A DNA stretch of 64,000 nucleotides from an uncultured Clostridium sp. Lineage in GTDB: Bacteria > Bacillota > Clostridia > TANB77 > CAG-508. A model generated the notes under the pieces. That model was not told the origin of the DNA and searched no databases. It worked only from the letters and a program-made list of their open reading frames with translations. A program made the translations under genes and the position numbers. The stretch covers positions 1 to 64,000 of the forward strand of contig CAMKEH010000002.1 in the NCBI GenBank assembly GCA_946411515.1, read 5' to 3'. Positions 17,994 through 26,175 of this stretch are shown here, piece by piece (the first letter of the stretch is position 1; every line of letters starts with the position of its first letter).

Positions 17994-18584
17994 TTGAATG
18001 AAATTTTTTATCACATTCATAAAATAAATAATAAAGATGAAGTTTGGAAAGTAGAAAATGAGTTGGAAATAGGAAAAGATAATAATAAATTTTTTGAAGA
18101 ATCTATGAATTTTGAATCAAAAATTTTAATGGATAATAAAAAATATCCATTTAAAAATGTTTATGAATATTATCTTTCTACAAATAATATACAAGGTGAA
18201 TTGAAGTTATTAGATTATTCTAATAACTTTATCAATGAATTTCAAATATTAATACGAGAATTAGGAATGGAAGAAACAAGAAGAAATTTATTTCCACAAA
18301 TACCTAGTAGACAGAAATGTATTTGGCTATGTCGCAAAGAACAGATAAACTACTGGAAGAATAAAATAAGTGGTAAAATTGATATATTCAAAGTTGGAAT
18401 TTTTGAGGAACCTTTTAAAACTAGAGAATCTTTTATTCCACTACCTTCTGATTCATATAATGAAATATTGAGAAAGTCTAAAGAATATTGGAAAGGAGTA
18501 GATAATACATTAAATGAAGATGATGAATATTTATATGTTGGAAAATTAAAAATAATTGATAAATTTGAAGAAACAAATAATTAA
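17994..18584 (+). CDS. DUF2441-like hypothetical protein
   Basis: About 196 residues starting at TTG 17994, which is well spaced from GGGAGG. An upstream in-frame ATG overlaps that site and another lies in the antisense promoter, so both are unlikely. It begins NEIFYHIHKIN; later segments include RELGMEETRRNLFPQIPSRQ and KCIWLCRKEQINYW. The FYH start, the RE..ME..R block and the PSRxxxIW phrase recall DUF2441 proteins, sometimes linked to mobile or immunity islands. Function unknown. It sits with the toxin module between 24-bp direct repeats. Confidence 0.5.
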   Translation: MNEIFYHIHKINNKDEVWKVENELEIGKDNNKFFEESMNFESKILMDNKKYPFKNVYEYYLSTNNIQGELKLLDYSNNFINEFQILIRELGMEETRRNLFPQIPSRQKCIWLCRKEQINYWKNKISGKIDIFKVGIFEEPFKTRESFIPLPSDSYNEILRKSKEYWKGVDNTLNEDDEYLYVGKLKIIDKFEETNN

Positions 18585-18588
18585 ACTC

Positions 18589-18612
18589 TATTGTGTTAAA
18601 AATGGGTTAAAA
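18589..18612. repeat. Direct repeat, right copy
   Basis: Matches 17573-17596 at 23 of 24 positions and follows the DUF2441-like stop immediately. Confidence 0.55.
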
Positions 18613-18693
18613 TGAGAAAATTGAATTTTGAAATGCACTGTTTAAGCTAGTTGTGAGGCGAGTCGTGTTGACAAAAGCGTCCATAAATAATAA

Positions 18694-18726
18694 AAATAAT
18701 GAGCTTTATACTCATTATTTTTTTTT
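18694..18726 (+). terminator. Terminator between convergent genes
   Basis: AAATAATGAG paired with CTCATTATTTTTTTT. It lies between the island and the end of the minus-strand gene. Confidence 0.7.
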
Positions 18727-18745
18727 ATTTGTATTTATAATAATT

Positions 18746-19588
18746 TTAAATTACTTCTCTGAAAAATCTGTATTGATTACCAGTTGTTGTTTTACCTTTA
18801 TAAGAATATCCATTATAAATTCCACCGTTATTATCATCTAAGTTGACATCAAGGTTCATATTATAAGAAAATTTTTCATTTAAGTTATTTACAATATGAA
18901 TTGTGAAATTTAATGTGTAGTTTATATCATCTAAACTTATATTAGCTTCTTTTAAAACTTTTCCGTTGAAAGAAACTGTAGATGAATCAGCTGATACAGA
19001 ATAGTTTGTTAAAATATCTTTATTTAGATATCCTAAATTAATAGGATTTGAACAATCTGTAAAAAATGTTGGTTCATCATAATCATTGTTTTCATTTTCT
19101 TGATTTGTATTTATTATTTTAAAATCAATTCTATTATTAGTTGGTTCTTCAATATCTTTATATTTACCAAAATTTAAAGGGTTTTTATAATTTAAAATTT
19201 TAGTTCCTTTATCTAATTTTGATGTCATAAAAATATTATCAATATACAACTCTTTTATAGTGTTTTCATTTGTAAGTTCGGAATTTGCTTGACCATTATC
19301 AATATAAATTGCTAAATCAGAATATTGACAAATACTAACATCACTTAAAGATTGATCTTTAGAATTATCAATTGCATTTGCATTACTGTATAAAGTGATT
19401 TTTTGAATACTAAATACAGTTTCTTCATTATTATCAGAAATTTGTATCATATCACTTGCAAAGTCATCTTTTGTAATTGATTCAGAAAGTACAAAATGTG
19501 AGTATAGTAATATTAATATGATTGATATTACTATTAATATTACAAATGCAAGTTTAACATTTTTTATCTTAAAATTAATCTTACTCAT
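18746..19588 (-). CDS. Membrane-anchored extracellular hypothetical protein
   Basis: 280 residues. One N-terminal hydrophobic helix (about residues 11-34) anchors a large extracytoplasmic region rich in Asp, Asn, Ser and Thr with beta-strand character. There is no sorting signal or catalytic motif. It begins 26 bp after the glucosaminidase gene on the same strand with an AAAGGA site, so the two are probably an operon. It may be a wall-associated accessory factor, but that is inference. Confidence 0.55.
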   Translation of the reverse strand: MSKINFKIKNVKLAFVILIVISIILILLYSHFVLSESITKDDFASDMIQISDNNEETVFSIQKITLYSNANAIDNSKDQSLSDVSICQYSDLAIYIDNGQANSELTNENTIKELYIDNIFMTSKLDKGTKILNYKNPLNFGKYKDIEEPTNNRIDFKIINTNQENENNDYDEPTFFTDCSNPINLGYLNKDILTNYSVSADSSTVSFNGKVLKEANISLDDINYTLNFTIHIVNNLNEKFSYNMNLDVNLDDNNGGIYNGYSYKGKTTTGNQYRFFREVI

Positions 19589-19614
19589 TTTAATTCCTTT
19601 CCAAAATTATAAAA

Positions 19615-20988
19615 TTAAAGTCTATTATATAATAATTCTATATATGAATATACTTTTGTATGCCAACTTTGATCAGATGCATATCTTGTGTTTACACCAG
19701 ATAAAGTAGGTCCATTATAATACCAACCAGCAGCTGTTTCTCCTCCGTATATAATAGTTCCTGATGGGTTTAAATAATATTTAGATAATGATTTAGCCAC
19801 AGTTTCAATTCCTTCTGAATAATCTGTAAACTCGAAAGATGATTCATAAGGAGTACTATCGTAAGAACCATAACCAAATAAATTATTCTTTTCTCTAGCA
19901 ATTTGAGAAGTTCCCCATCCACTTTCATGTATAGCAATTGATGCTAAGAAAATTCCATTTATATTATATTTCTTTTCAGCATTATAGAATGCTTGGTAAT
20001 TATTTTCAAATATTTTATTTGTATCATTTGGTAATCCTGTAAATATTTTCTTATAATCATTTAATGTTAATCCACTAGGCTTATTTAATTCCATATTTAC
20101 ATTAACTTTAAGTAAAAGTCTTTGAATTCGGTTCTTTTCTATAATACTTGGTGTTGAGAAAGCAGATGTTAGATTAGATGTTTTTACATAACCTTCAACT
20201 CCATCAAAAGAAACTTTAGCTAATTCTTCATTAGGTAAATCTATCAATTTTACATCTAAACTTTTTTTAACTTCAGCAACATCTGGAGAAGTATCTTCTA
20301 TATTTTGCTTTAATTTTGCAGTATCTACAAAATACATTGTGTCTCCAATATGTACTTTGTGTTTTGCTAAAAATTCTGAAGTTCCTAAATTTATTAATTT
20401 TGGAGTAGGATCTACTATTTTATCTTTAGATAGAATAATTTCTTCAACAAAATTGCCATTTTCATAAGTTTTGACAGCAGTTACTTTATCCTTTCCTAGA
20501 ATACCTTCTTGAGTGATAACTTCTTCTCCTTTTGGTAATGTTGGAGAATCATTATATGTAGTTTCAAATTCAACTTCACGCTCTTCAATAACTTGTTCTT
20601 TTACACGGTCTATACCAGCATTTTCAGAGATAATACTTTGTATATTTAAACTATGCCTATTTAGTTCATATTCTATTGTTTCTGTTGATACTTCTTCTCT
20701 TGCATAACTATTTCTAAAAGAAGTAGATTTTGGGAAAAATAGGCCCATTGAAACAACTAAAATACTACAACCGATTATAATATGAGAAAGTTTTAAATCT
20801 TCATGTTTAGATTTTAAATTAGCATTTTGCGCATTAAAATTAAAACCAAAATTATTATTTGATTGTCTAGTTTTTAATTCTTCAGATGGATGTTCAGAAT
20901 TAGAATTACTTTGTATTGATTGTAATTCTTTAAATACTTCTGATAAATTTCTATTTTTATAATCATAAGAAGTTTTATTATCTGACAT
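19615..20988 (-). CDS. Membrane-anchored N-acetylglucosaminidase with G5 domain
   Basis: 457 residues. A disordered Asn/Ser-rich cytoplasmic start is followed by one hydrophobic helix (about 69-90). Next comes a G5-like domain (EEREVEFETTY...GKDKVTAVKTYENG, about 130-185) and an SH3-like stretch. The C-terminal lysozyme-like fold has the catalytic-Glu motif ASIAIHESGWGTS and the LFGYGSYD and TAAGWYYNGP segments typical of GH73/LytD-type glucosaminidases. It would cut the glycan strand of peptidoglycan at the membrane face. First gene of a two-gene minus-strand operon. Confidence 0.82.
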   Translation of the reverse strand: MSDNKTSYDYKNRNLSEVFKELQSIQSNSNSEHPSEELKTRQSNNNFGFNFNAQNANLKSKHEDLKLSHIIIGCSILVVSMGLFFPKSTSFRNSYAREEVSTETIEYELNRHSLNIQSIISENAGIDRVKEQVIEEREVEFETTYNDSPTLPKGEEVITQEGILGKDKVTAVKTYENGNFVEEIILSKDKIVDPTPKLINLGTSEFLAKHKVHIGDTMYFVDTAKLKQNIEDTSPDVAEVKKSLDVKLIDLPNEELAKVSFDGVEGYVKTSNLTSAFSTPSIIEKNRIQRLLLKVNVNMELNKPSGLTLNDYKKIFTGLPNDTNKIFENNYQAFYNAEKKYNINGIFLASIAIHESGWGTSQIAREKNNLFGYGSYDSTPYESSFEFTDYSEGIETVAKSLSKYYLNPSGTIIYGGETAAGWYYNGPTLSGVNTRYASDQSWHTKVYSYIELLYNRL

Positions 20989-21111
20989 AATTTTACTTAC
21001 TCTCTTTCTAAATATATTAATACAACATTATTATACAATAATAAATGATCTATGTCCACATATTTTGATAAAAAAATATAGAAAAAAATACTAATAACAG
21101 TATTTTCATGC

Positions 21112-21139
21112 TTGCAAATTTTGTGAAATAGTATATAAT
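21112..21139 (+). promoter_or_regulatory. Promoter of rnc
   Basis: TTGCAA (21112-21117), 16 bp, TATAAT (21134-21139), about 30 bp before the rnc start. Confidence 0.6.
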
Positions 21140-21171
21140 ATAAAATAATAAAAAAGAAAAGAGGTGAAAAG

Positions 21172-21846
21172 ATGAGTGTAGAGCAGATAGAAAAAAGTAT
21201 AGAATATACATTTAAAAATAAAGACCTTTTAAAAACAGCATTTACTCATACATCTTATGCATATGAAAATAAAGTGGAAAGTAATGAAAAACTAGAGTTT
21301 TTAGGTGATAGTATTTTAGAATTTGTATCAAGCAAATATATTTACGAGACTTATAAAAACCTAAAAGAAGGAGAAATGACTAAAGTTAGAGCAACTGTAG
21401 TATGTGAAAGTAGTTTATATAAAATTGCAAAATTGCATGATTTTAGTGATTTCTTATACTTAGGAAAATCGGAAATTAAAACAGGAGGATATAAAAGACC
21501 AGCCATACTTGCTGATAGTGTAGAGGCAGTAATTGCTGCAATATTTTTAGATGGAGGATTAGAACCAGCAAAGAAATTTATAATAGAAAATTTAAAAGAA
21601 GAAATAGAGATAGCAACTAAACATGTAGGAGATAAAGATTATAAAACAGTACTTCAAGAAAAACTCCAAATTCATGGAGAAGTAAAAATTGAATATGTGA
21701 CATTAAGAGAAGAGGGTCCAGACCATGATAAAACATTTGAAGCAGAAGTAAAATGTGATGGAAAAGTATTAGCTGTAGGAAAGGGAAAAAGTAAAAAATT
21801 AGCACAAATGGAAGCCGCAAGAAAAGCATTAGAAAATATAAAATAA
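21172..21846 (+). CDS. rnc: Ribonuclease III
   Basis: 224-residue dsRNA endonuclease for rRNA and mRNA processing. The signature NEKLEFLGDSILEF (about 39-52) and the second metal-site block ADSVEAVIAAIFLDGG (about 112-127) supply the catalytic acids. The C-terminal dsRNA-binding domain runs from DYKTVLQEKLQ to the KKLAQMEAARKALENI helix. Followed 14 bp later by a radical SAM gene, a common clostridial pair that normally continues to smc; here smc is about 25 kb away. Confidence 0.95.
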   Translation: MSVEQIEKSIEYTFKNKDLLKTAFTHTSYAYENKVESNEKLEFLGDSILEFVSSKYIYETYKNLKEGEMTKVRATVVCESSLYKIAKLHDFSDFLYLGKSEIKTGGYKRPAILADSVEAVIAAIFLDGGLEPAKKFIIENLKEEIEIATKHVGDKDYKTVLQEKLQIHGEVKIEYVTLREEGPDHDKTFEAEVKCDGKVLAVGKGKSKKLAQMEAARKALENIK

Positions 21847-21860
21847 GAAGAGGTGAATCT

Positions 21861-22907
21861 ATGAAAAAAAAATATATAATACCAATATTTGTACCACATT
21901 TAGGATGCCCTAATGATTGTGTATTTTGCAATCAAAAATCAATAAGTGGTCAAAAAAATAATATGACAAAAGAAAAAGCAAAAAAAATAATAGATGAATA
22001 CCTAGAAAACATAAAAAATGAGGATGATAAAACTGTAGAAATTGCATTTTTTGGAGGTAGTTTTACAGCTATTGAAGAAGAAAAACAAGAAGAATTATTA
22101 AAGTTAGCATATGGATATATTGAAGAAAGAAAAGTAGAAAGTATAAGAATTTCTACAAGACCTGATTGTATTGATAAAGAGACTCTAAAAAGACTAAAAA
22201 AATATAAAGTGAAAACAATTGAATTGGGAGTTCAATCAGCAAATGACTATATTTTAAAAAGATCAAATAGAGGACATACATTTGAAGATGTAAAAAAGGC
22301 CTCTAGAATGATAAGGTGGAAAGGATTTAAATTAGGTCATCAAATGATGGTAGGGCTACCTGAAAGCACTAGAATAGATGAAATCAATACGGCGAAAGCT
22401 CTAGTTAAATTAAAACCTAAAATGGTAAGAATATACCCAGTTTTAGTTGTAAAAAATACAGAACTTGAAAAAGAATATGAAGAAGGAAAATATGAGCCAT
22501 TATCAGTAGTGCAAGCTGTTGAAGTTTGCAAAGAAATAGTTAGAATATTTGCAGATAAAAAAGTAGATATAATTAGAATAGGACTTCAAAGTACGGATGA
22601 AATATCAGAGCCAGGAACAAAAAATAGTGAAGTAGTTGCAGGACCATATCATCCAGCATTTAGACAATTAGTGGAATCAGCTATGTGGTATGATGCAATA
22701 GTTGCAAAGATCAAAAAGTTAAACGTAAAGGTAAAAGAAGTTGAAGTTAGTGTAAATCCAATAGATAGCAATAATGTTATAGGACATAAAAAAGAAAACG
22801 TTCAGAAATTAAAAGATACATATGACGTTGACTTAATTTTAAAACAAGATGAAAGTATTAAACAAGGAAAATCTAAAATTGAAATTACCAAAACATATAC
22901 AAATTAA
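21861..22907 (+). CDS. Radical SAM protein (Elp3-like/YhcC-related)
   Basis: 348 residues. The [4Fe-4S] motif CPNDCVFC (C-x3-C-x2-C) is near residues 17-24, followed by the FFGGSFTAI (SAM-binding GGS) and RISTRPDCID segments and the ELGVQSAND and QMMVGLP blocks typical of Elp3/HemN-like radical SAM enzymes. The C-terminus lacks an obvious acetyltransferase domain. It sits downstream of rnc as in many Clostridia. The exact reaction is not established. Confidence 0.8.
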   Translation: MKKKYIIPIFVPHLGCPNDCVFCNQKSISGQKNNMTKEKAKKIIDEYLENIKNEDDKTVEIAFFGGSFTAIEEEKQEELLKLAYGYIEERKVESIRISTRPDCIDKETLKRLKKYKVKTIELGVQSANDYILKRSNRGHTFEDVKKASRMIRWKGFKLGHQMMVGLPESTRIDEINTAKALVKLKPKMVRIYPVLVVKNTELEKEYEEGKYEPLSVVQAVEVCKEIVRIFADKKVDIIRIGLQSTDEISEPGTKNSEVVAGPYHPAFRQLVESAMWYDAIVAKIKKLNVKVKEVEVSVNPIDSNNVIGHKKENVQKLKDTYDVDLILKQDESIKQGKSKIEITKTYTN

Positions 22908-22963
22908 AAATAAATAAGTATAAATCACTTTTGTTTTAGAAATACTAAAGCAAAGGTGATTTT

Positions 22964-23824
22964 ATGTATTTAGAAGAAAAGTTTAATATAAAGAAAATAA
23001 TAATAGAAATATTAGGAACACTTATAGGTGCATTTGTGATGGCATCAGGTGTAGCTTTATTTTTATTACCAAATCAATTATCATCTGGTGGAGTATCTGG
23101 TATTGCAACTATTACTTATTATTTGTTTAATATACCAGTAGGAGTAATGATATTAATAATTAATGTTCCACTTTTTTTATTTGCATTTTTTAAGATAGGA
23201 AAATCTTTTTTCATAAAATCACTAATTGGAACAATTTCCTTATCAGTATTTATAGATATGTTAGATAGGTTTAAACCAGTAACACAAGATAGATTTTTAG
23301 CATGCGTATATGGAGGGATAATTATAGGTCTTGGAACTGCGATATTGCTTAGGACCAATTCTTCAACGGGTGGAAGTGATTTAATTAGCTATTTAACAAA
23401 AAAATATAAACCAACAGTTAGAAGCGGAGAAATAATAATTATTTTTGATATTATTGTAGTTACTTTAAATATGATTGTATTTAAAAAAATAGAAATAGGT
23501 TTATATTCTGCAATCGTAATATATCTAATGGGTAAAGTAATTGATATAGTATTTGAAGGTGTAGATTTTACAAAATTAATGTTTATAATTTCAGACAAAA
23601 ATGAAGAAATAGCAAAAGAAATAGAAGAAAAAATACCAAGAGGAACAACAGGCCTTTATGGAAAAGGAATGTATACGAATAAAGAAAAGTTAATACTAAT
23701 GTGTGCAGCATCTAGAAGAGATGTATCAAGAATTAAACTAATTTCAAAAAAAATAGATCCATATTCTTTTATCATTATAACTAATTCTAGAGAGGTAGTG
23801 GGTCTGGGTTTTAAAAAGACTTAA
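22964..23824 (+). CDS. YitT-family membrane protein (DUF161 + DUF2179)
   Basis: 286 residues. About five to six hydrophobic helices in the first 210 residues, with the conserved SSGGVSGIA and RTNSSTGGSDLI segments of DUF161. A C-terminal soluble DUF2179 domain follows (IPRGTTGLYGKGMYTNKEKLIL...VVGLGF). Function not established; probably a transporter. Ends at a bidirectional terminator that also serves the convergent XRE gene. Confidence 0.87.
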   Translation: MYLEEKFNIKKIIIEILGTLIGAFVMASGVALFLLPNQLSSGGVSGIATITYYLFNIPVGVMILIINVPLFLFAFFKIGKSFFIKSLIGTISLSVFIDMLDRFKPVTQDRFLACVYGGIIIGLGTAILLRTNSSTGGSDLISYLTKKYKPTVRSGEIIIIFDIIVVTLNMIVFKKIEIGLYSAIVIYLMGKVIDIVFEGVDFTKLMFIISDKNEEIAKEIEEKIPRGTTGLYGKGMYTNKEKLILMCAASRRDVSRIKLISKKIDPYSFIIITNSREVVGLGFKKT

Positions 23825-23830
23825 AATATT

Positions 23831-23864
23831 AAAAAATGAAAGAAAAAGAATTCTTTCATTTTTT
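23831..23864. terminator. Bidirectional terminator
   Basis: AAAAAATGAAAGAA paired with TTCTTTCATTTTTT. It overlaps the last codons of the minus-strand XRE gene. Confidence 0.8.
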
Positions 23865-24080
23865 AAATTTAGGGTATGGCTTTATTTCATTAGTTCTATA
23901 AACTAGGTAATCTATGCTAGTATTATAGAAATCCGCTAATTTTGATAATAACTCTAACGGAATATTTCTTCTATTTAATTCATAATATGAATATGCAACT
24001 TGGGAAATATTCAAAATCTTACTTACATCGCTTTGAGTTAAATCACTATCTTCTCTTAAATTTTTAATACGAGTTTTCAT
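23856..24080 (-). CDS. XRE-family transcription regulator (74 aa)
   Basis: A nearly pure helix-turn-helix protein: RIKNLREDSDLTQSDVSKIL, NISQVAYSYYELNRRNIPLE and LLSKLADFYNTSIDYLV. An upstream in-frame ATG (24095) overlaps the ribosome site AAAGGA, so 24080 is preferred. It faces a prepilin-like gene across a 110-bp spacer holding a 10-bp inverted repeat over the other gene's promoter. It therefore probably represses that gene, and perhaps itself. Confidence 0.82.
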   Translation of the reverse strand: MKTRIKNLREDSDLTQSDVSKILNISQVAYSYYELNRRNIPLELLSKLADFYNTSIDYLVYRTNEIKPYPKFKK

Positions 24081-24135
24081 AGAAAATCCTTTCAAAAAAT
24101 CTTATAAAAATTATAAAATAAAACAATTTGTTATA

Positions 24136-24164
24136 TTGACTTTTAAAACATATTGTTTTAAAAT
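24136..24164 (+). promoter_or_regulatory. Prepilin-like gene promoter with embedded XRE operator
   Basis: TTGACT (24136-24141), 17 bp, TAAAAT (24159-24164). A perfect inverted repeat TTTTAAAACA-TAT-TGTTTTAAAA (24141-24163) fills the spacer and part of the -10 box. A bound XRE dimer would exclude RNA polymerase. An extra AAAACAAT half-site lies at about 24119-24126. Confidence 0.72.
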
Positions 24165-24193
24165 TAAACTAAATTAATAAAAAGGAGATTACT

Positions 24194-25048
24194 ATGCAAA
24201 AGAAAAGAGAAGAAAATGGAATAACTTTAATTGCACTAATAGTTATAATGATAGTTATATTAATTTTAGCTAGTGTTACAATTATTACTTTAACGGGAGA
24301 TAATGGATTAATAAAAAAAGCCAGTGAAGCAAAAGAGACAACTGAAGATGCAAAGAAAATGGAAGAAATTCAATTAGCAATAATTAATATAAAAAGTAAT
24401 GAAAATAATACCTATGAAGAAAAAGCTATGTTATTAAAAGAACAATTAAAAAATAATGATGCAAATGTAGAAACTACAGTAAATACTAAAAATGGAGATG
24501 GAATACTATTAAAATACTATGGATTATATTATTGGATTGACAGTAAGGATAATATACAAAAAGAGCAGGATGTTCATGGAAAAAATTTATTAGATATAGG
24601 AGAATGGAAACTAGTTGATGGAAAGGATTTTTGGAGTAATAGAAAATTAGAAGATTCTGAACATTTCTGGGAAAGAGAGGATGACCATATTAGAACGGGT
24701 TATAATACTCATAGATTTGTAATAAGATACAGTAATGAGGCTTTAATTAATTGGTCTAACTATGAAACAATAACTATGAAATTTAAGTTAATTAATCCTT
24801 TAGGCGGTACGATGGTTATTAGTGGATTAGGTTATGGAAAAGGAGTGGGTATTAATGACTATAGTTTATATGGTATTGGTATAAGCAATTTAGGAAAATC
24901 GGAATCAGATGGTTTATATGAGAAAACTTTACAACTGAAAAATATTAAAAATATACCAACAATGCCTACATTTGTTTATTGGCAAAATGGTGTATGGTAT
25001 CCTGGGCAAACATGTGAAATGGAATTATATGAAATAAGATTAGATTAA
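24194..25048 (+). CDS. Prepilin-like surface protein A
   Basis: 284 residues. Type IV pilin-like start: a short basic leader (MQKKREENG), then ITLIALIVIMIVILILASV and the phrase TLTGDNGLIKKASEAKE, followed by an amphipathic helix. Prepilin peptidase would cut after Gly 9. The usual Glu at +5 is Ala. The C-terminal part (about 130-284) is a beta-rich, Trp/Tyr-containing domain, perhaps carbohydrate binding. The same leader heads the proteins at 50446 and 54895. Divergent from an XRE regulator whose probable operator covers this promoter. Confidence 0.72.
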   Translation: MQKKREENGITLIALIVIMIVILILASVTIITLTGDNGLIKKASEAKETTEDAKKMEEIQLAIINIKSNENNTYEEKAMLLKEQLKNNDANVETTVNTKNGDGILLKYYGLYYWIDSKDNIQKEQDVHGKNLLDIGEWKLVDGKDFWSNRKLEDSEHFWEREDDHIRTGYNTHRFVIRYSNEALINWSNYETITMKFKLINPLGGTMVISGLGYGKGVGINDYSLYGIGISNLGKSESDGLYEKTLQLKNIKNIPTMPTFVYWQNGVWYPGQTCEMELYEIRLD

Positions 25049-25049
25049 T

Positions 25050-25085
25050 AAAAGTATGCTGATATAAATATCAGTGTATTTTTTA
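25050..25085 (+). terminator. Terminator
   Basis: AAAAGTATGCTGATAT paired with ATATCAGTGTATTTTTT. Confidence 0.75.
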
Positions 25086-25155
25086 TTTAGATGCATTTTA
25101 AAATATTAGTTTGTATGTTATAATAATCGTAAGAAAAAATTTAAGGAGTAGTTTT

Positions 25156-26022
25156 GTGAAAGAACAAAAATATGTATTAAAAAATGTAGATTCATTTGAG
25201 TTAAAAGATATATTTGACTGTGGCCAATGCTTTAGATGGAATATTGAAGAGGATGGAAGTTATACAGGTATATTTGGAAATAATGTCTTGAATGTAAAAA
25301 AAGAAGACAATGAAGTGACTTTTGAAGGAATATGTGAAGGAGATATAAAAAAAACAGTAGAATATTATTTTGATTTAAATAGGGACTATAAGCAAATAAA
25401 GAAAAGATTATCAAAAATAGATGATAATATTAAAACAAGTATAGAATATGGAAAAGGAATACGAATCTTAAATCAAGATTTATGGGAGACTATTATTTCA
25501 TTTATAATATCTGCAAATAATAATATACCTAGAATAAAAGGAATAATAGAAAGATTATCTAAAAAATACGGTAATGAAATTAATTATAAAGGAAAAAAAT
25601 ATTATACTTTTCCAACTGCTAAACAACTAGAAAATGTAGGTGTAGAAGATTATAGAGGCTTAGGATTAGGATTTAGAGATATTAGACTATATGAAACAAC
25701 AAAAATGTTATTAGATAAAAAAGTTGATTTAGAAAAATTAAAAGAAAATGAAAATACAGTAGAAGTAAGAGAGGAACTATTAACACTTTCAGGAGTGGGA
25801 CCAAAGGTAGCAGATTGTATATTACTATTTTCAGATTTAAAAAGATTTGAAGTATTTCCAATTGATGTATGGGTAAGAAGAGTAATGAATGATTTGTATA
25901 TAAAGCAAGAAGATGAAAATAAAGTTAGTAAAAAACAAATAGAAAATCTAGCTAAAGAAAAATTTGGAGGTTTAGCAGGACTGGCACAGCAGTATTTATT
26001 TTACTGGAGAAGAGAAGCATAG
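25156..26022 (+). CDS. 8-oxoguanine DNA glycosylase (OGG-type)
   Basis: About 288 residues. Removes 8-oxoguanine and cuts the strand. The N-terminal domain has the DCGQCFRWN motif. The helix-hairpin-helix TLSGVGPKVADC carries the catalytic Lys, followed by the conserved FPIDVWVRRV with the catalytic Asp. GTG 25156 is preferred because AAGGAG sits 8-9 nt upstream; the in-frame ATG further upstream has no ribosome site. Clostridial OGG1-like enzymes share this two-domain form. Monocistronic, with terminators on both sides. Confidence 0.88.
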   Translation: MKEQKYVLKNVDSFELKDIFDCGQCFRWNIEEDGSYTGIFGNNVLNVKKEDNEVTFEGICEGDIKKTVEYYFDLNRDYKQIKKRLSKIDDNIKTSIEYGKGIRILNQDLWETIISFIISANNNIPRIKGIIERLSKKYGNEINYKGKKYYTFPTAKQLENVGVEDYRGLGLGFRDIRLYETTKMLLDKKVDLEKLKENENTVEVREELLTLSGVGPKVADCILLFSDLKRFEVFPIDVWVRRVMNDLYIKQEDENKVSKKQIENLAKEKFGGLAGLAQQYLFYWRREA

Positions 26023-26048
26023 TGTAAAATTTAATATAAAGAATTTTT

Positions 26049-26102
26049 AACAAATATGGTTTTAAAAGTTATTTTATGACTAAATACTATATTTGTTTTT
26101 TT
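26049..26102 (+). terminator. Terminator
   Basis: AACAAATAT paired with ATATTTGTTTTTTT across a long AT-rich loop. Confidence 0.5.
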
Positions 26103-26175
26103 ATGCTAAATTTATACAAAAAACATTTATTATATGATATAATCACGTAAAATAAAAAGAAGAGGAGGATTGTTT

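Noticed and set aside
18653..18841. Small plus-strand gene starting near 18653.
   Set aside because: It overlaps the terminator and the end of the minus-strand gene and has no ribosome site.
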